64,000 nt of DNA from Mycolicibacterium vulneris (GTDB lineage Bacteria; Actinomycetota; Actinomycetes; Mycobacteriales; Mycobacteriaceae). Shown piece by piece: positions 1 to 9,216 of the stretch. The stretch covers positions 124,001-188,000 of the forward strand of contig NZ_NCXM01000007.1 in the NCBI RefSeq assembly GCF_002104765.1, written 5' to 3'. Under the pieces are notes generated by a model. The model saw only the letters and a program-made list of their open reading frames with translations. It searched no databases and was not told the DNA's origin. A program made the position numbers and the translations under genes. Position 1 is the first letter of the stretch; each line of letters opens with the position of its first letter.

Positions 1-413
1 CGTTGATACCTACTCGGACCGTCACTTGTCTCTCCTGTCGTCTTTTCTTTTCTGTGTCGTCTTCGCTGTGCCTTTGCATGTCCGCCGCACAGTGCCTGTG
101 GTCAGCCTAGATCAGCGGCACAAAGGGTTGCCGCGCCGGTCAGAGTGCGGACCACTGCCCTTGCAGGATGACCATCGGTACAGGTCAAATCGTGTGCTGA
201 ACATCACCCTGGATTGTGCTTGCGGGCCCAGCCCAGCGCCGCGCCCGCGGCCGCACGGGTGGAGGCTGGGCTTGCGGGTGGAAGCCCGTACAGGCCGCCT
301 CCCGCACACCCTTCCCCACGCTGCACGCTGCACGTCAACAACGTTGGCACGCGGCGTTAGGATGAGACGGCGCAAACCGAGGCACATACATATAGAGGAA
401 CGGGACGCCCACG
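1..413. other. Upstream region, no gene recognised
   Basis: No convincing coding sequence is seen. Open frames exist on both strands but have Arg/Pro/His-rich composition and no family resemblance. The 3' part must hold the promoter of the TetR gene that starts at 414. An 8-bp palindrome CAACGTTG (339-346) and an AT-rich stretch around 387-395 (ACATACATATA) are possible operator and -10 sequences. Confidence 0.5.
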
Positions 414-1157
414 ATGGCGAAGCAACCGACAGTTGCCGCTGACGGACCTGATCCGTCCGTCGACAACCGCCCGGAACACGGCCCGGTCAGCCGGTCAGTG
501 GTTTTGCAGTGTGCGTTGCGATTGGTCGATCGTGACGGTGTGGATGGATTGTCGATGCGGCGCCTGAGTGAGGCGGTGGGTCGGGATCCGACGGTGATCT
601 ATCGGCATGTGCCGAACAAGGCGGCGCTGCTCGACGGGGTCGCCGAGATCGTGCTGGGCCAATTGCGGGTGGACACCGCAGACGCGGACTGGGCCGGGCA
701 GCTGCGCGCGGTGGCGCATGACTTCCGCCGACTGGCCCTGGCGCACCCGAACGTGGTGCCGCTGTTGGTGACTCGACCACTAGCCACGCCGCTGGGGCAG
801 CGGCCGCCGGGTATGCTGCGGCCATTGGAGGACGTCGTTGCGCTGCTCACTTCGGTGGGCTTCAGCGGAGTCGACGCGCTACACATTTACCGGGTGCTGT
901 TCGGCTACCTGTATGGCCATATCCTCACCGAGTTGCAGGAGGTCGTCGAGCGGCCCGAGGAGTCCGATGATGTGCTGCGCCTCGGGTTGCACCGGCTGGC
1001 GATCACCGAGTTCCCTCAGGTGCGTGCGCTGGCCTCAGCACTGGGCTCCTATAACGGTGCAGCCGAACTAGACCGCGCCCTGGATCTGTTGTTCATCGGT
1101 CTAAACGCCACCGTGGCAGCGCCACGGCGTTCGGCCCGCAAGCGCGTGAGGAAGTAG
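414..1157 (+). CDS. TetR/AcrR family transcriptional regulator
   Basis: A 247-residue regulator. The N-terminal helix-turn-helix spans about residues 28-72, with the typical recognition segment VIYRHVPNKAALLDG after LSMRRLSEAVG. The rest resembles the TetR C-terminal ligand-binding and dimerisation domain. The first ~25 residues are a polar leader and the C-terminus is a basic tail (RRSARKRVRK). ATG at 414 follows AGAGGAAC, a weak ribosome binding site. It lies 6 bp before the broken ceo-like gene, so the two were probably co-transcribed and this regulator may have lost a target. Ligand and targets cannot be read from sequence. The family call is firm. Confidence 0.85.
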   Translation: MAKQPTVAADGPDPSVDNRPEHGPVSRSVVLQCALRLVDRDGVDGLSMRRLSEAVGRDPTVIYRHVPNKAALLDGVAEIVLGQLRVDTADADWAGQLRAVAHDFRRLALAHPNVVPLLVTRPLATPLGQRPPGMLRPLEDVVALLTSVGFSGVDALHIYRVLFGYLYGHILTELQEVVERPEESDDVLRLGLHRLAITEFPQVRALASALGSYNGAAELDRALDLLFIGLNATVAAPRRSARKRVRK

Positions 1158-1163
1158 GCGGGC

Positions 1164-2022
1164 ATGGGTCAACTGCGTCTCGGTGTCATCAGTGCGACTC
1201 GTAAGCACAACGAGCGCCGTCTGCCGATCCATCCACACCATTTCCACCGGATGCATGCCGATGTTCGCGCAAGCATCTATCTCGAAGCGGGGTAGCGGGG
1301 GCCGATCTTCGCAGCGGCCAGGTGTTGGGGGCTGGCCGCACTGCGTGCAAGACGAGGAGCTGACGCAGCGCGCCATCGAGCGTCGACAGACGCTGATCGC
1401 GTTCGAGTCGATGAACCTGTGGAGCCGCAACAGCTCGTTCAAATTGCATGTGTTCCATAAGAACAACGAGATCGCGGGTTATTACTCGGTGCTGCATGCC
1501 ATGTCTATCGTCAGTTGGTCGGGTACCTACGGTCGCCGGCTGCGGGCAGGCAGAGTGCCGCTCGCCGGATTCCTTGCCCAGCGCGACATTCTCGTCAACT
1601 GCGTGTTGCAGGATAGCAACGCAGCACTCATCTTCCGGGGCGACGACGACCTCGCCGCACTACGGCCGAACAGCCTCATAATCGACGTATCCTGTGATGA
1701 GACAATGGGTTTAATCTGGGCACTCCCCACCTCGTTTGCGCGACCGACGTTTTCCGTCGGGGCGAACGTCACCTGCTACGCGGTCGATCACAGCCCTTCC
1801 TACCTGTGGGATTCGGCGACCTGGGAGATCAGCGGGGCGCTGCTCCCCTACCTAGCGACCGTGATCGCCGGGCGTGACGCGTGACAGGCCGATCGAACGG
1901 TGCGTCGGGCGATCGAGATCCTCGACGGGACTGTGCTGAATCCGAAAATCCTGCCCTTCCAAAATCGGCGTACCCAATATCCGCATGCTCGTCGCGCACG
2001 CGGCGGCCGCGAATCGGGGTAA
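1164..2022 (+). pseudogene. Broken AlaDH/PNT-family gene (N5-(carboxyethyl)ornithine synthase-like)
   Basis: Pieces of one ancestral protein lie in order but in different frames. The N-terminus from ATG 1164 (MGQLRLGVISATRKHNERRL, then PIHPHHF) stops at a TAG near 1294. The middle, in another frame, contains WPHCVQDEELTQ, FKLHVFHKNNEIAGYYSVLHA and SLIIDVSCDETMG, then CYAVDHSPSYLWDSATWEIS. A third frame gives RRAIEILDGTVLNPKILPFQ and ends at TAA 2022. After SYGRRLR-type sequence the text jumps directly to RVPLAGFLAQ, so the Rossmann glycine motif expected of this family is missing; a second gap lies before the WPHC segment. Family members are full dehydrogenase-fold enzymes of over 350 residues, so this copy is inactive. 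The family call is from recalled family sequence. Confidence 0.8.
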
Positions 2023-2082
2023 GCTCATCGATATCGAGCAGCTCGGTTGCGAGCGAACATGCTCGACTACAAAGGAAATTCG

Positions 2083-2241
2083 ATGGCTTCGCTCACAACG
2101 ATCCGCACTCCCTACGAGATTCGTCTCCAACTCGTCACGGACACCATCAGCGCCCACTCCAAACTGGGCAGTGACGCGGCAGTCAAACTCGCCGCACATG
2201 TCCTGGCCGCATTGAACTCGATCCCCGAGAAGGTGCGCTGA
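2083..2241 (+). CDS. Small conserved-type protein of 52 residues (possibly DUF6307)
   Basis: ATG at 2083 lies 6 nt after AAAGGAA (2071-2077), a good ribosome binding site, and favours this start over the upstream ATG at 2047. The protein begins MASLTTIRTPYEIRLQL and ends ALNSIPEKVR. It is predicted helical, with no membrane segment or cysteine. The pattern (short N-terminus, YEIRLQLV, AAxKLAxHVLxALxxIPEKVR) resembles a small mycobacterial family that I recall as DUF6307, but that assignment is unverified. It lies 60 bp after the ceo-like pseudogene. Function unknown. Confidence 0.6.
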   Translation: MASLTTIRTPYEIRLQLVTDTISAHSKLGSDAAVKLAAHVLAALNSIPEKVR

Positions 2242-2608
2242 GCAACGGCCCCGACTGGGCTCAAATATCAACGCCCGCACGGCTTCCGATTTGTGCGCGT
2301 TCTTTCGACGTACTGAAGGCTTGATCGAGGCCCCGACACCCTCGTTCGCTCATCGGACATCGCCGTTCACAACTGCGCGTTGAACCGATTCGCGTTAGTG
2401 TCAACAGTGTAGACGTATGGAGATGCGCCACGGTGTAGACTGGTCGAAGTGCCGCTGGCACGAATTGCGAGAAGGTGCCACCTATCACCGAATCACCTTG
2501 CGGCCGTGCGCTTTGGCGCATGTCCGGCGCCGTCGTTGCTGAGCGCGGCGGGAAAAATCGCGAGCCAAACTTTTTGAGCTGACAGCTCGGATCTACGGAT
2601 GGAGCAGC
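2242..2608. other. Intergenic region before the WS/DGAT gene
   Basis: No gene is supported. It has lower GC than its surroundings and should hold the promoter of the acyltransferase at 2609. The octamer GTGTAGAC occurs twice about 30 bp apart (near 2408 and 2432), which could be regulator half-sites or chance. Confidence 0.4.
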
Positions 2609-4213
2609 ATGATGAAACGATTGACCGGTCTGGACGGTGTCACCCTGCACGGCGAAACATCCGTGATGCCCACCCATGTGACGGCAGTGTTGTTTTGCGA
2701 CCCTGAGGCGCGCGGCGAAATGACCGCCGCGGCGATTTCCCAGCTGCTCGCTGAGCGCACTGCTGCGACGCCGGGTTTCCGGCAGCGCCTGCTCACCCGA
2801 GCTTTCGGGTTGGGCCAGCCGTCATGGATCGAGGACCCCGCGTTCGATGTCCACAGCCATCTTCATTGCGTCCGGCTGGCCAAACCCGGCACCATGCGAG
2901 AGTTGACCACACTCATCGGTGAGCTGCATGGGCAGCCTCTGGACCGCCGCCGCCCGCTCTGGGACGCGTGGGTCGTGCAAGGTCTCGCCGACGGCAGACT
3001 CGTCGTGTTGATCAAGTTCTCCCACGCCATTACCGATGGTGTGGGCGCAGTGACATCGATGCTGCCCGAACTGATGACTGTTGACGCGCACGCTGAATTT
3101 GCTGCGGCACCCGAGCACGCCCGGGCCACGATGCCACTCGCGGCCGCGAGAGTGTGGGACGCGATCGACGAGGTCGCATCCAACGCCGCTGTGGGGATTC
3201 GGATCGCCGGCAGGTTGGGCCCCGTCGCGGTGAAGTCGGTGGTAGGAACCGCGCTGGGATCGGTACGTCGACTCCTCCCGGGTGTCGGCCCGCAACGGCC
3301 CGATGGTTTGGATTCCGAAGAGGACGAGAACTCGCCGCGAACGCAGCTCAACGCCCCGCTCACCGCGCGACGCAGCGTTGCGTTCGCCACGTTGGCCATG
3401 GATGACCTGCGGGCCATCACCGCCGCGTTCGACGTCACCGTCAACGATGTTTTCCTGACCGCAACGACATCGGCGCTGCGCCGTTGGTTGGCAACCCATG
3501 ACACGGTGCCCAGTCATCCGCTGCGCACCATGATGCCGATCTCGACACGTGGTAGCGATGGCAACGCGTCCAATAGTTGGTCACCGGTGCTCGTCAAATT
3601 GCCGGTCAATCTGGCCGATCCGGCACAGCAGCTGGCCAGCATTCACGACGCTACATCCAGGATCAAGGACGGGCGACGCGCAGTGCCGCCCGTCAACCTC
3701 GCCGACGTCATAGATCTCGTTCCACCTGTGGTCATCGCCATGGCGATGGGTGTGTACACCGCCTTGAAACTGTCGCGATTCCACTCGCCAGTCGCCCATG
3801 TCATCACTTCCAACGTTCCGGGTCCCAGTGACGAAATCTATTGCGCCGGAGCACATGTGCTGGGAATGCATGCCATGGCCCCGCTGTTTGAGGGCTCCAA
3901 TCTCAACATCACCGCCGTGTCCTATGGCGACACCCTGGCCGTGGGCATCGTCGCGTGCCCCGACAACGTCGACGACGTCGCATCGATCGCAAGCGACATC
4001 GAAGACGTGCTCGGCGAACTGAAAGTGGCCGCCGACGAAAAAACCGGCCAGAGCGCAGGCTTAACCCGCTCCAGCGACTCGGAGCCCGCCACGAATACCA
4101 CTGCCACAACCCAATTCGCGGGGGCGCGAATTGGGCCGGCGCGCGCAATGGGCCTCGCGGCACGAGATGCCAGCGTAGCCCACTTCCCTAGTCACAGTGT
4201 GCCAACGCCGTAG
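2609..4213 (+). CDS. WS/DGAT family wax ester synthase / diacylglycerol acyltransferase
   Basis: A 534-residue member of the WS/DGAT family, which moves acyl-CoA onto diacylglycerol or fatty alcohols for storage lipid. Family landmarks are in order: the LTGLDG start, RRRPLWDAW (about residues 113-121), the catalytic region SHAITDG (138-144), NDVFLTA and SNVPGP. The canonical HHxxxDG reads SHAITDG, so the first His is Ser; the second, catalytic His is kept. After about residue 485 comes an unusual low-complexity tail (TNTTATTQFAGARIGPARAM) that the other copy at 20838 lacks. ATG at 2609 follows GGATGGAGC. A hibernation-factor gene follows, so a stress or dormancy role is plausible. Confidence 0.85.
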   Translation: MMKRLTGLDGVTLHGETSVMPTHVTAVLFCDPEARGEMTAAAISQLLAERTAATPGFRQRLLTRAFGLGQPSWIEDPAFDVHSHLHCVRLAKPGTMRELTTLIGELHGQPLDRRRPLWDAWVVQGLADGRLVVLIKFSHAITDGVGAVTSMLPELMTVDAHAEFAAAPEHARATMPLAAARVWDAIDEVASNAAVGIRIAGRLGPVAVKSVVGTALGSVRRLLPGVGPQRPDGLDSEEDENSPRTQLNAPLTARRSVAFATLAMDDLRAITAAFDVTVNDVFLTATTSALRRWLATHDTVPSHPLRTMMPISTRGSDGNASNSWSPVLVKLPVNLADPAQQLASIHDATSRIKDGRRAVPPVNLADVIDLVPPVVIAMAMGVYTALKLSRFHSPVAHVITSNVPGPSDEIYCAGAHVLGMHAMAPLFEGSNLNITAVSYGDTLAVGIVACPDNVDDVASIASDIEDVLGELKVAADEKTGQSAGLTRSSDSEPATNTTATTQFAGARIGPARAMGLAARDASVAHFPSHSVPTP

Positions 4214-4446
4214 GCCCACAGTGTTGACATTACATTTGATAGGGCGTTTACTGAAGGTCCAGTCCGAAACTGGTCGTCGGCGCTCACGAGTACGCCGTAG
4301 CACACCGCACTCAGGCTCTCACGAACGGCACTATGCCCGTCCTGGGACTTGCGGTTCCGGTCACCAGCATCATGATCTTCGTCTAGCCGACGCGTAGCGC
4401 CTACTCAGCTGAAGACCCGCGACCAAACACCGGAAATGAGGCGACA

Positions 4447-4827
4447 ATGAGAAACTCTGGCCGCGCGAAACGAAACACTTTCCGCGAGAATGTGATCCAC
4501 GTGGGCGCGGGCTTTCTCGCCAAGGAGCGTCCGCACGTCACACAGACGCTGTCCACGCTCGAGACGCATCTAGGCAGGTGGGATTCGAGTGATGTGGACA
4601 TAGAAGTCACCCTGCAGGACCGCGGCGGCAAGGAGCAACGCATCACGCTGCGCACAACCCTTCCCGGCCATCCACTACTGGTAGCGGTCGCGGAAAATCC
4701 GGACATCACCCGTGCTCTGTGCGATGCAAAGCGCGAGTTGACCCGGCAGCTTGAACACCAGAAGTCGACGCACGATCCGATGAACAACCGTCGGCTCAGG
4801 CGCGCGACGATCCGCCATCCGATCTAG
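4447..4827 (+). CDS. HPF/RaiA-type ribosome-associated protein (sigma-54 modulation fold)
   Basis: A 126-residue protein with the sequence style of the HPF/RaiA N-terminal domain, which binds the 30S decoding region and silences ribosomes in stationary phase. Visible features are [20 protein letters not shown], then [21 protein letters not shown], a helix [20 protein letters not shown] and a basic C-terminus ([10 protein letters not shown]). It lacks the long C-terminal dimerisation domain of long HPF (about 250 residues in mycobacterial RafS), so it is a short form. It is preceded by a 233-bp gap with an imperfect DosR-like GGGACTT half-site near 4344. Family call moderately firm; regulation is a guess. 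Confidence 0.7.
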   Translation: MRNSGRAKRNTFRENVIHVGAGFLAKERPHVTQTLSTLETHLGRWDSSDVDIEVTLQDRGGKEQRITLRTTLPGHPLLVAVAENPDITRALCDAKRELTRQLEHQKSTHDPMNNRRLRRATIRHPI

Positions 4828-4915
4828 TTCCGCACCTTTCGAGGTCGCCCCGGTACGCAATGCAGGACCCACACAGACAGCAGCTCGCTTTCAGCGAGCA
4901 GATAGGTGCACGACC

Positions 4916-5203
4916 ATGACGCACACTACCGAAACCCATTCGGTCATCACCTCTGCCGCGAAGCGCTTCACGCTCCCAACAGAATCCGATATCTCGTTGA
5001 TCGACAATGGCCCATTGACCATCGAAGACGTACTCCGTGCGGGCATGCGCCGCAGGGCCAGACGTAAGGAAATGGCCCGGGAGTCGATCTGGGATTCCGA
5101 GGGCGGCGTGGGCGAGCGGGCATACGGGTTGACCGAGATGCGCGGCCGCAGGATGACCTGGAGGCCGTCGTTGGCCCCGCCGAGGATGTCGCCGCCGACA
5201 TAG
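4916..5203 (+). CDS. Chimeric hypothetical ORF; only the 5' part looks like a gene
   Basis: ATG at 4916 follows AGGTG (about 4904). The first ~55 residues ([19 protein letters not shown], then [20 protein letters not shown], then a basic [11 protein letters not shown]) look like the start of a small basic protein. From about 5098 the frame runs antisense into the decayed oxidoreductase described next, so the C-terminal ~35 residues are probably foreign. I read this as a small gene truncated by a deletion whose other endpoint is inside the neighbouring gene. No family recognised. Confidence 0.35.
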   Translation: MTHTTETHSVITSAAKRFTLPTESDISLIDNGPLTIEDVLRAGMRRRARRKEMARESIWDSEGGVGERAYGLTEMRGRRMTWRPSLAPPRMSPPT

Positions 5204-5812
5204 TTGGCGTTGTAGGCCGCCAACTCGGCAGTGCTCATGCTGACCGTCGCGACGATGCGGTCGCGGAATCCCGGGAACCGCTCGATCTGGTCGACGACCG
5301 CGGCGGTGGCGTCGCCGGTCTAGCCGAACGGCACGTGCGCATAGGCCCAGATGGAGAACGAACGGCCGCTGGGCCATCTTGCCTTGCGCGCGCTGGCGTT
5401 CGGTGTCGGCGATCTCGGCGAAGCCGCCGCCGAGGTGCACGCTGCCCGCGCGCCGGCAGTCGGGGTTGGTCCAGGGGATGTCGCCCCGCACCGCGAAGTC
5501 GAGACCTTGAACGCCGAGGAGCCCTGGCGGTAGCGCCGGTAGGAGCGCTTGACGCGGCCGGGCATGGCGTCGCCGTAGAGCCGCAACGCCGCGGCGGGGC
5601 TCAGGTCGAGCATGACGATGTCGGGTCGGGGATGTCGCGGCGGACGGTGACGGTGACCCCGGTGGCGATGGCGCCGCCGAACAGCGCGCTCCCCCGCCGA
5701 CGGTGTCGCGCGCCTCCAGCACCTGCACGTCGACCCCGTGGCGGGCGAGCTGGATCGCCGCGGCCAGGCCGTTGGGGCCGGCGCCGACGACGACCGCTCC
5801 GTCATCGAGTGC
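5098..5812 (-). pseudogene. Fragmented FAD-dependent oxidoreductase (phytoene-desaturase-like)
   Basis: Read on the minus strand, fragments of a CrtI-like NAD(P)/FAD oxidoreductase appear in order across at least three frames: the dinucleotide-binding start [20 protein letters not shown], then [44 protein letters not shown], and the near-C-terminal [20 protein letters not shown] followed by [10 protein letters not shown]. An in-frame TAG follows VPFG, and most of the middle FAD-domain sequence is missing. The final ATPPGPGVHG-type segment is cut at about 5098. It directly follows the DUF3556 gene on the same strand and would have been coupled to it. Clearly inactive. Confidence 0.8.
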
Positions 5813-7577
5813 CGTGCCGGGTCGTGACGTGCCGGGTCGTGACGTGCACGGGGTAGTCGTCGCCCGGCTCCGGCCAGGGCTGGCGGCTCAGCATCCCTGC
5901 GACGTCGACGTAGCCTTCTTCGATCAGGCCGGTCTTGGCGTCGACGATGCGGTAGGCCTGCGTCTGGCGATGGATCGGCTGGGCCTCCAGGATGATCACC
6001 CGCACGTCGCCCTCGTCGAAGTCGCAGCGCCGCTGCACGGCGGCCAGCAGCTGTTCGTTGTGCAGGTGGCCTTCGCCGAAGTTCCAGCCGATCAGCGGTC
6101 CGGCGATGATCTCGCCGTCGCGCAACAGGTAGTCGACCTCGTCGGCGCCGGCGGGCAAGGCGCGCGGCACCAGCCCGCCCAACGTCCGCCCGTGCGTGTG
6201 CATGGATCGCCACGCCATCAGCTTGTCGATCATGAGCTCGGCGGTCTGCGGATCGTAAAGCCGGGCAAGCTGATTGGGCGCCAGCGCCGACGCCTTGGTG
6301 ATGTTCGCCTCGATCTTGTCCTCGACGCCCTTACGCAGACACCATGTGCTGGTGGCCCAGTTGCCCGCGTAGTAGCGCATCGCCGGAAGGAACGAAATCT
6401 GTTGCGGGAAGATGTTTCCCACGATCGGCACCACCGCCAGCGCGACGATCAGGATGATCAGCAGCAGCGGCGAGCTCAGCCCGGCGGCCGTCACGCCGGC
6501 GTAGTGCCCGAACAGATAGAACAGCGAAAAGATGAAGAAGACGTTCCACTCCAGCGGGACGCCCATCGGGATGGTGGACGTGATGTTGAGGTGGAACAGC
6601 ACCATGAAGGCGATCAGGAACCACGCCCACCGGTGACCGTCGGCGACGAACACCAGAACCAGCGGCACCAGAAACTCGGCCGTTGTCCCGCCGACGTGGG
6701 CCATGACCTTCGGGATCCACGACGGCCGCAGGTCGTCGACCGGGTCGAGGTAGAGCCGGCGCTTGAACCAGTTGAACGCCCGACTGCGCAGCAGTGGGCT
6801 GTTGCTCATCATGACCGCGACGACGTACGGGAAGTGGTGGTTGAGCTTGGAGGTCGCCGCGCCCCACCACAGCGCCAGCATGATGATCTTGAAGGCGGCG
6901 ATCTGATCGGTGAACCCGAAGAAGAACACCAGCAGGGTCAACCCGTAGTGCTCGCCGCGTGCCGCCAGGAACACGGTCTTGTCCCGCAGGCCCAGCAGCG
7001 CGAGCGCAACGATGGCGGGCACGACCAGCATGGGATCGATCAGGCCGACGTCGCCCGCCGCGGTGACCGGGCCGCCCCGCCCCGGGGAGAGCAGCGCCCA
7101 GACGCCGGAGGCCAGCACCACGAGGTACAGCGCGACGTCGACGACGGTGCGGCGGTCCCCACGGGTGAACGGGACCTTGTCCGGCCACGCCGGCAACCGA
7201 ATAGTGTTGGGTCGCAACCAATACAGAAAGCCACCGAACGGCGGCCAGAATCGCGCGGTCAGCGGCCCCGATCCACAACCCAGGCCCAGCATCTCGAACA
7301 GCAGCGTGAAGACGACCAGCTTCTGGTACACGATCGGCTGCGTCCACCAGTCGGCGAGGTGGCCCAGCCCGCCCAGGCCCGGCGTCAGCGAGATCACCGC
7401 GGCGGCGCCGACGGCGTACCCGGCGATCTTGAAGACGTAGAACAGATAGACCGCGTACGGGGAGCCGAAGCCGTGTTCGACCCAGTGCCGGGTCATGATC
7501 TGGCGCCTGGTCGAACGCGGCAGGCTGAGCCACGTATGCGGGTCGACGTCGGGAAACTCCGGGGCCATGAATCCCAT
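5802..7577 (-). CDS. DUF3556 family integral membrane protein
   Basis: A 591-residue multi-pass membrane protein recognised as the actinobacterial DUF3556 family (start [20 protein letters not shown]). About eight hydrophobic segments lie between residues 40 and 410, including [20 protein letters not shown] and [20 protein letters not shown]. The last ~160 residues are soluble. No enzymatic motif is known to me. The C-terminus ends in a duplicated HVTTR encoded by a 15-bp tandem duplication (5814-5843), which may have altered the original end. The broken oxidoreductase follows immediately, and the pairing suggests a membrane redox or lipid role that has been lost here. Confidence 0.8.
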   Translation of the reverse strand: MGFMAPEFPDVDPHTWLSLPRSTRRQIMTRHWVEHGFGSPYAVYLFYVFKIAGYAVGAAAVISLTPGLGGLGHLADWWTQPIVYQKLVVFTLLFEMLGLGCGSGPLTARFWPPFGGFLYWLRPNTIRLPAWPDKVPFTRGDRRTVVDVALYLVVLASGVWALLSPGRGGPVTAAGDVGLIDPMLVVPAIVALALLGLRDKTVFLAARGEHYGLTLLVFFFGFTDQIAAFKIIMLALWWGAATSKLNHHFPYVVAVMMSNSPLLRSRAFNWFKRRLYLDPVDDLRPSWIPKVMAHVGGTTAEFLVPLVLVFVADGHRWAWFLIAFMVLFHLNITSTIPMGVPLEWNVFFIFSLFYLFGHYAGVTAAGLSSPLLLIILIVALAVVPIVGNIFPQQISFLPAMRYYAGNWATSTWCLRKGVEDKIEANITKASALAPNQLARLYDPQTAELMIDKLMAWRSMHTHGRTLGGLVPRALPAGADEVDYLLRDGEIIAGPLIGWNFGEGHLHNEQLLAAVQRRCDFDEGDVRVIILEAQPIHRQTQAYRIVDAKTGLIEEGYVDVAGMLSRQPWPEPGDDYPVHVTTRHVTTRHGTR

Positions 7578-7722
7578 GGGCGGCCTCGTTCCTATCTAGA
7601 AACCAGCTGGCCCATAGAATGTATCGGCACCGCCACGCGGGTGTGCCGATTTGTGCGCGTCCGCGATCCGCCGGCTACCGCGTCACTGCCTCGATGACGA
7701 AACCGCTGCGGCGATGGGTGAT

Positions 7723-8214
7723 TCAGCGTACGGCTGGGGCGGCCCGGCGAACCGCGGGGCGCGCCTGAGCCGAACCCGTTGCCGGTGCCTGGCGGACAAA
7801 CCGCCGGCGCAGCTTGTCGAGTAGGGTGTCCAGCGTCCGCCGATCCTGCTCGGCGATGCGCACCAGGCGACGCAGGTTCGCCACCGCGTCGAGGTCGCCC
7901 GTGATTTCCGCGGTGCCGATCTTGTGCTGATACTCCTCGATGCGCTGATCGATGAAGCCGCGCCGCCCGGCGAGCAGCCGCACGAAGTAGTCGGCCTGCT
8001 GTTGGTCCGCGCTATCCGGGGCGGCCGCGGCGAGCGCGTCGGCGGCCCGCGCGATGGCCGGTGCGTGCCGGGACGCGTCTTGGCCCTGACGAGCGGTTTC
8101 CGGGCGGGACGCGGCGGTGTGGGAACGGCGCCCGCGCCGGTCCCGGGTGCCGGCCGATCTGTGTGTGGCGCTCGAGCGTGCGCCGCGCTCAGGTGACAGA
8201 CCGGCGACGTCCAT
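7723..8214 (-). CDS. Hypothetical protein with a charged helical core
   Basis: A 163-residue protein. ATG at 8214 follows AAGGGGGATCC on the minus strand, a good ribosome binding site. The first ~60 residues are Arg/Ser/Ala-rich and probably disordered. Residues ~70-140 form a helical, coiled-coil-like segment (YFVRLLAGRRGFIDQRIEEY, then DLDAVANLRRLVRIAEQDRR). The C-terminus is again disordered. No membrane segment or signal peptide. It is divergent from the acyltransferase operon with a ~190-bp shared promoter region. No function recognised. Confidence 0.6.
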   Translation of the reverse strand: MDVAGLSPERGARSSATHRSAGTRDRRGRRSHTAASRPETARQGQDASRHAPAIARAADALAAAAPDSADQQQADYFVRLLAGRRGFIDQRIEEYQHKIGTAEITGDLDAVANLRRLVRIAEQDRRTLDTLLDKLRRRFVRQAPATGSAQARPAVRRAAPAVR

Positions 8215-8403
8215 CGGATCCCCCTTGCTCGAGGATTACTTAAGGCGCCGTAACGATAGCGCCCGGGTCGGGACCGCACCACATACTTGGACGAAATAGG
8301 GTAAAACACCCCGACAGCAGCGAGGGTCCGGTCGCTACCATCGAGGGACTCGACTCGGCCCCCCAAACCTCAAGGGGCCTGGCGCGAGTGTCAAGGGAGG
8401 AAC

Positions 8404-9213
8404 GTGACCGACAACGGCAACCCCGGCGGCGGGGACATCGGCAAATTCGACCCCGGCTTGACCCAGCGCCTGATGGCGGTGATGCGCCCGGTCCTGAAAA
8501 CCTACTTCCGGTCCGAGGTACACGGCCTGGATGCGTTCCCGCCCGGCGGAGCGCTGGTGGTGGGCAACCACTCCGGCGGCATGTTCCCCATGGACGTCCC
8601 GATCTTCAGCGTCCACTTCTACGACAAACTCGGCTATGACCGGCCGGTCTACACGCTGAGCCACGACATCCTGATGACCGGCCCCACGGGAGACTTCTTC
8701 CGGCGCACCGGATACATCCGGGCCAACCGCGAGAACGCGGCCGAGGCGTTGCGGTCCGGGGGCGTGGTGATCGTGTTCCCCGGCGGCGACTACGACGCCT
8801 ACCGGCCGACCCTGTCGGAGAACGTCATCGACTTCAACGGCCGCAAGGGATACATCCGCACGGCGATCGAGGCCGGCGTCCCGATCGTGCCTGCGGTGTC
8901 CATCGGCGGCCAGGAGACCCAGCTCTACCTGACCCGCGGCACCTGGCTGGCCGAGCGGCTGGGCATCAAACGCTTGCTGCGCAGCGCGATTCTGCCGCTG
9001 TCGTTCGGCTTCCCCTTCGGCCTGAGCGCGGTCATCCCGCCGAACCTACCGCTGCCCACCAAGATCGTGACCCAGGTGCTCGAGCCCATCGACATCGCCA
9101 AGCAGTTCGGCGACGACCCGGACGTCGACGAGGTCGACGAGTACGTGCGGTCGGTGATGCAGGAGGCGCTGACCGAGCTGGCCGCCAAGCGTCGCTTCCC
9201 GATCCTGGGCTGA
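8404..9213 (+). CDS. 1-acyl-glycerol-3-phosphate-type acyltransferase (Rv1428c-like)
   Basis: A 269-residue PlsC-superfamily acyltransferase. The catalytic block is NHSGGMFPMDVPIF (about residues 55-68), where His56 starts the active-site motif. A later FPGGDYDAYRP fits the acceptor-binding block of this subfamily. GTG at 8404 follows AAGGGAGGA (8394-8402), an excellent ribosome binding site. It is the first gene of a tight trio: fadD12 starts 3 nt after its stop and lipO overlaps fadD12. Together they suggest activation and transfer of fatty acids onto a lipid acceptor. The order matches M. tuberculosis Rv1428c-Rv1427c-Rv1426c. Confidence 0.8.
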   Translation: MTDNGNPGGGDIGKFDPGLTQRLMAVMRPVLKTYFRSEVHGLDAFPPGGALVVGNHSGGMFPMDVPIFSVHFYDKLGYDRPVYTLSHDILMTGPTGDFFRRTGYIRANRENAAEALRSGGVVIVFPGGDYDAYRPTLSENVIDFNGRKGYIRTAIEAGVPIVPAVSIGGQETQLYLTRGTWLAERLGIKRLLRSAILPLSFGFPFGLSAVIPPNLPLPTKIVTQVLEPIDIAKQFGDDPDVDEVDEYVRSVMQEALTELAAKRRFPILG

Positions 9214-9216
9214 GCC

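Noticed and set aside
26..442. 138-residue ORF at the start of the window
   Set aside because: Overlaps the TetR start in another frame, has shadow-like composition and no family.
4340..4360. DosR box upstream of the HPF-like gene
   Set aside because: Only the GGGACTT half matches; the second half departs from the consensus at most positions, so it is kept only as a weak remark in a finding.
5703..7697. 664-residue plus-strand open frame
   Set aside because: Antisense to the DUF3556 gene; composition rich in Arg/Gln/His/Asp with no family features, typical of a GC-driven shadow frame.
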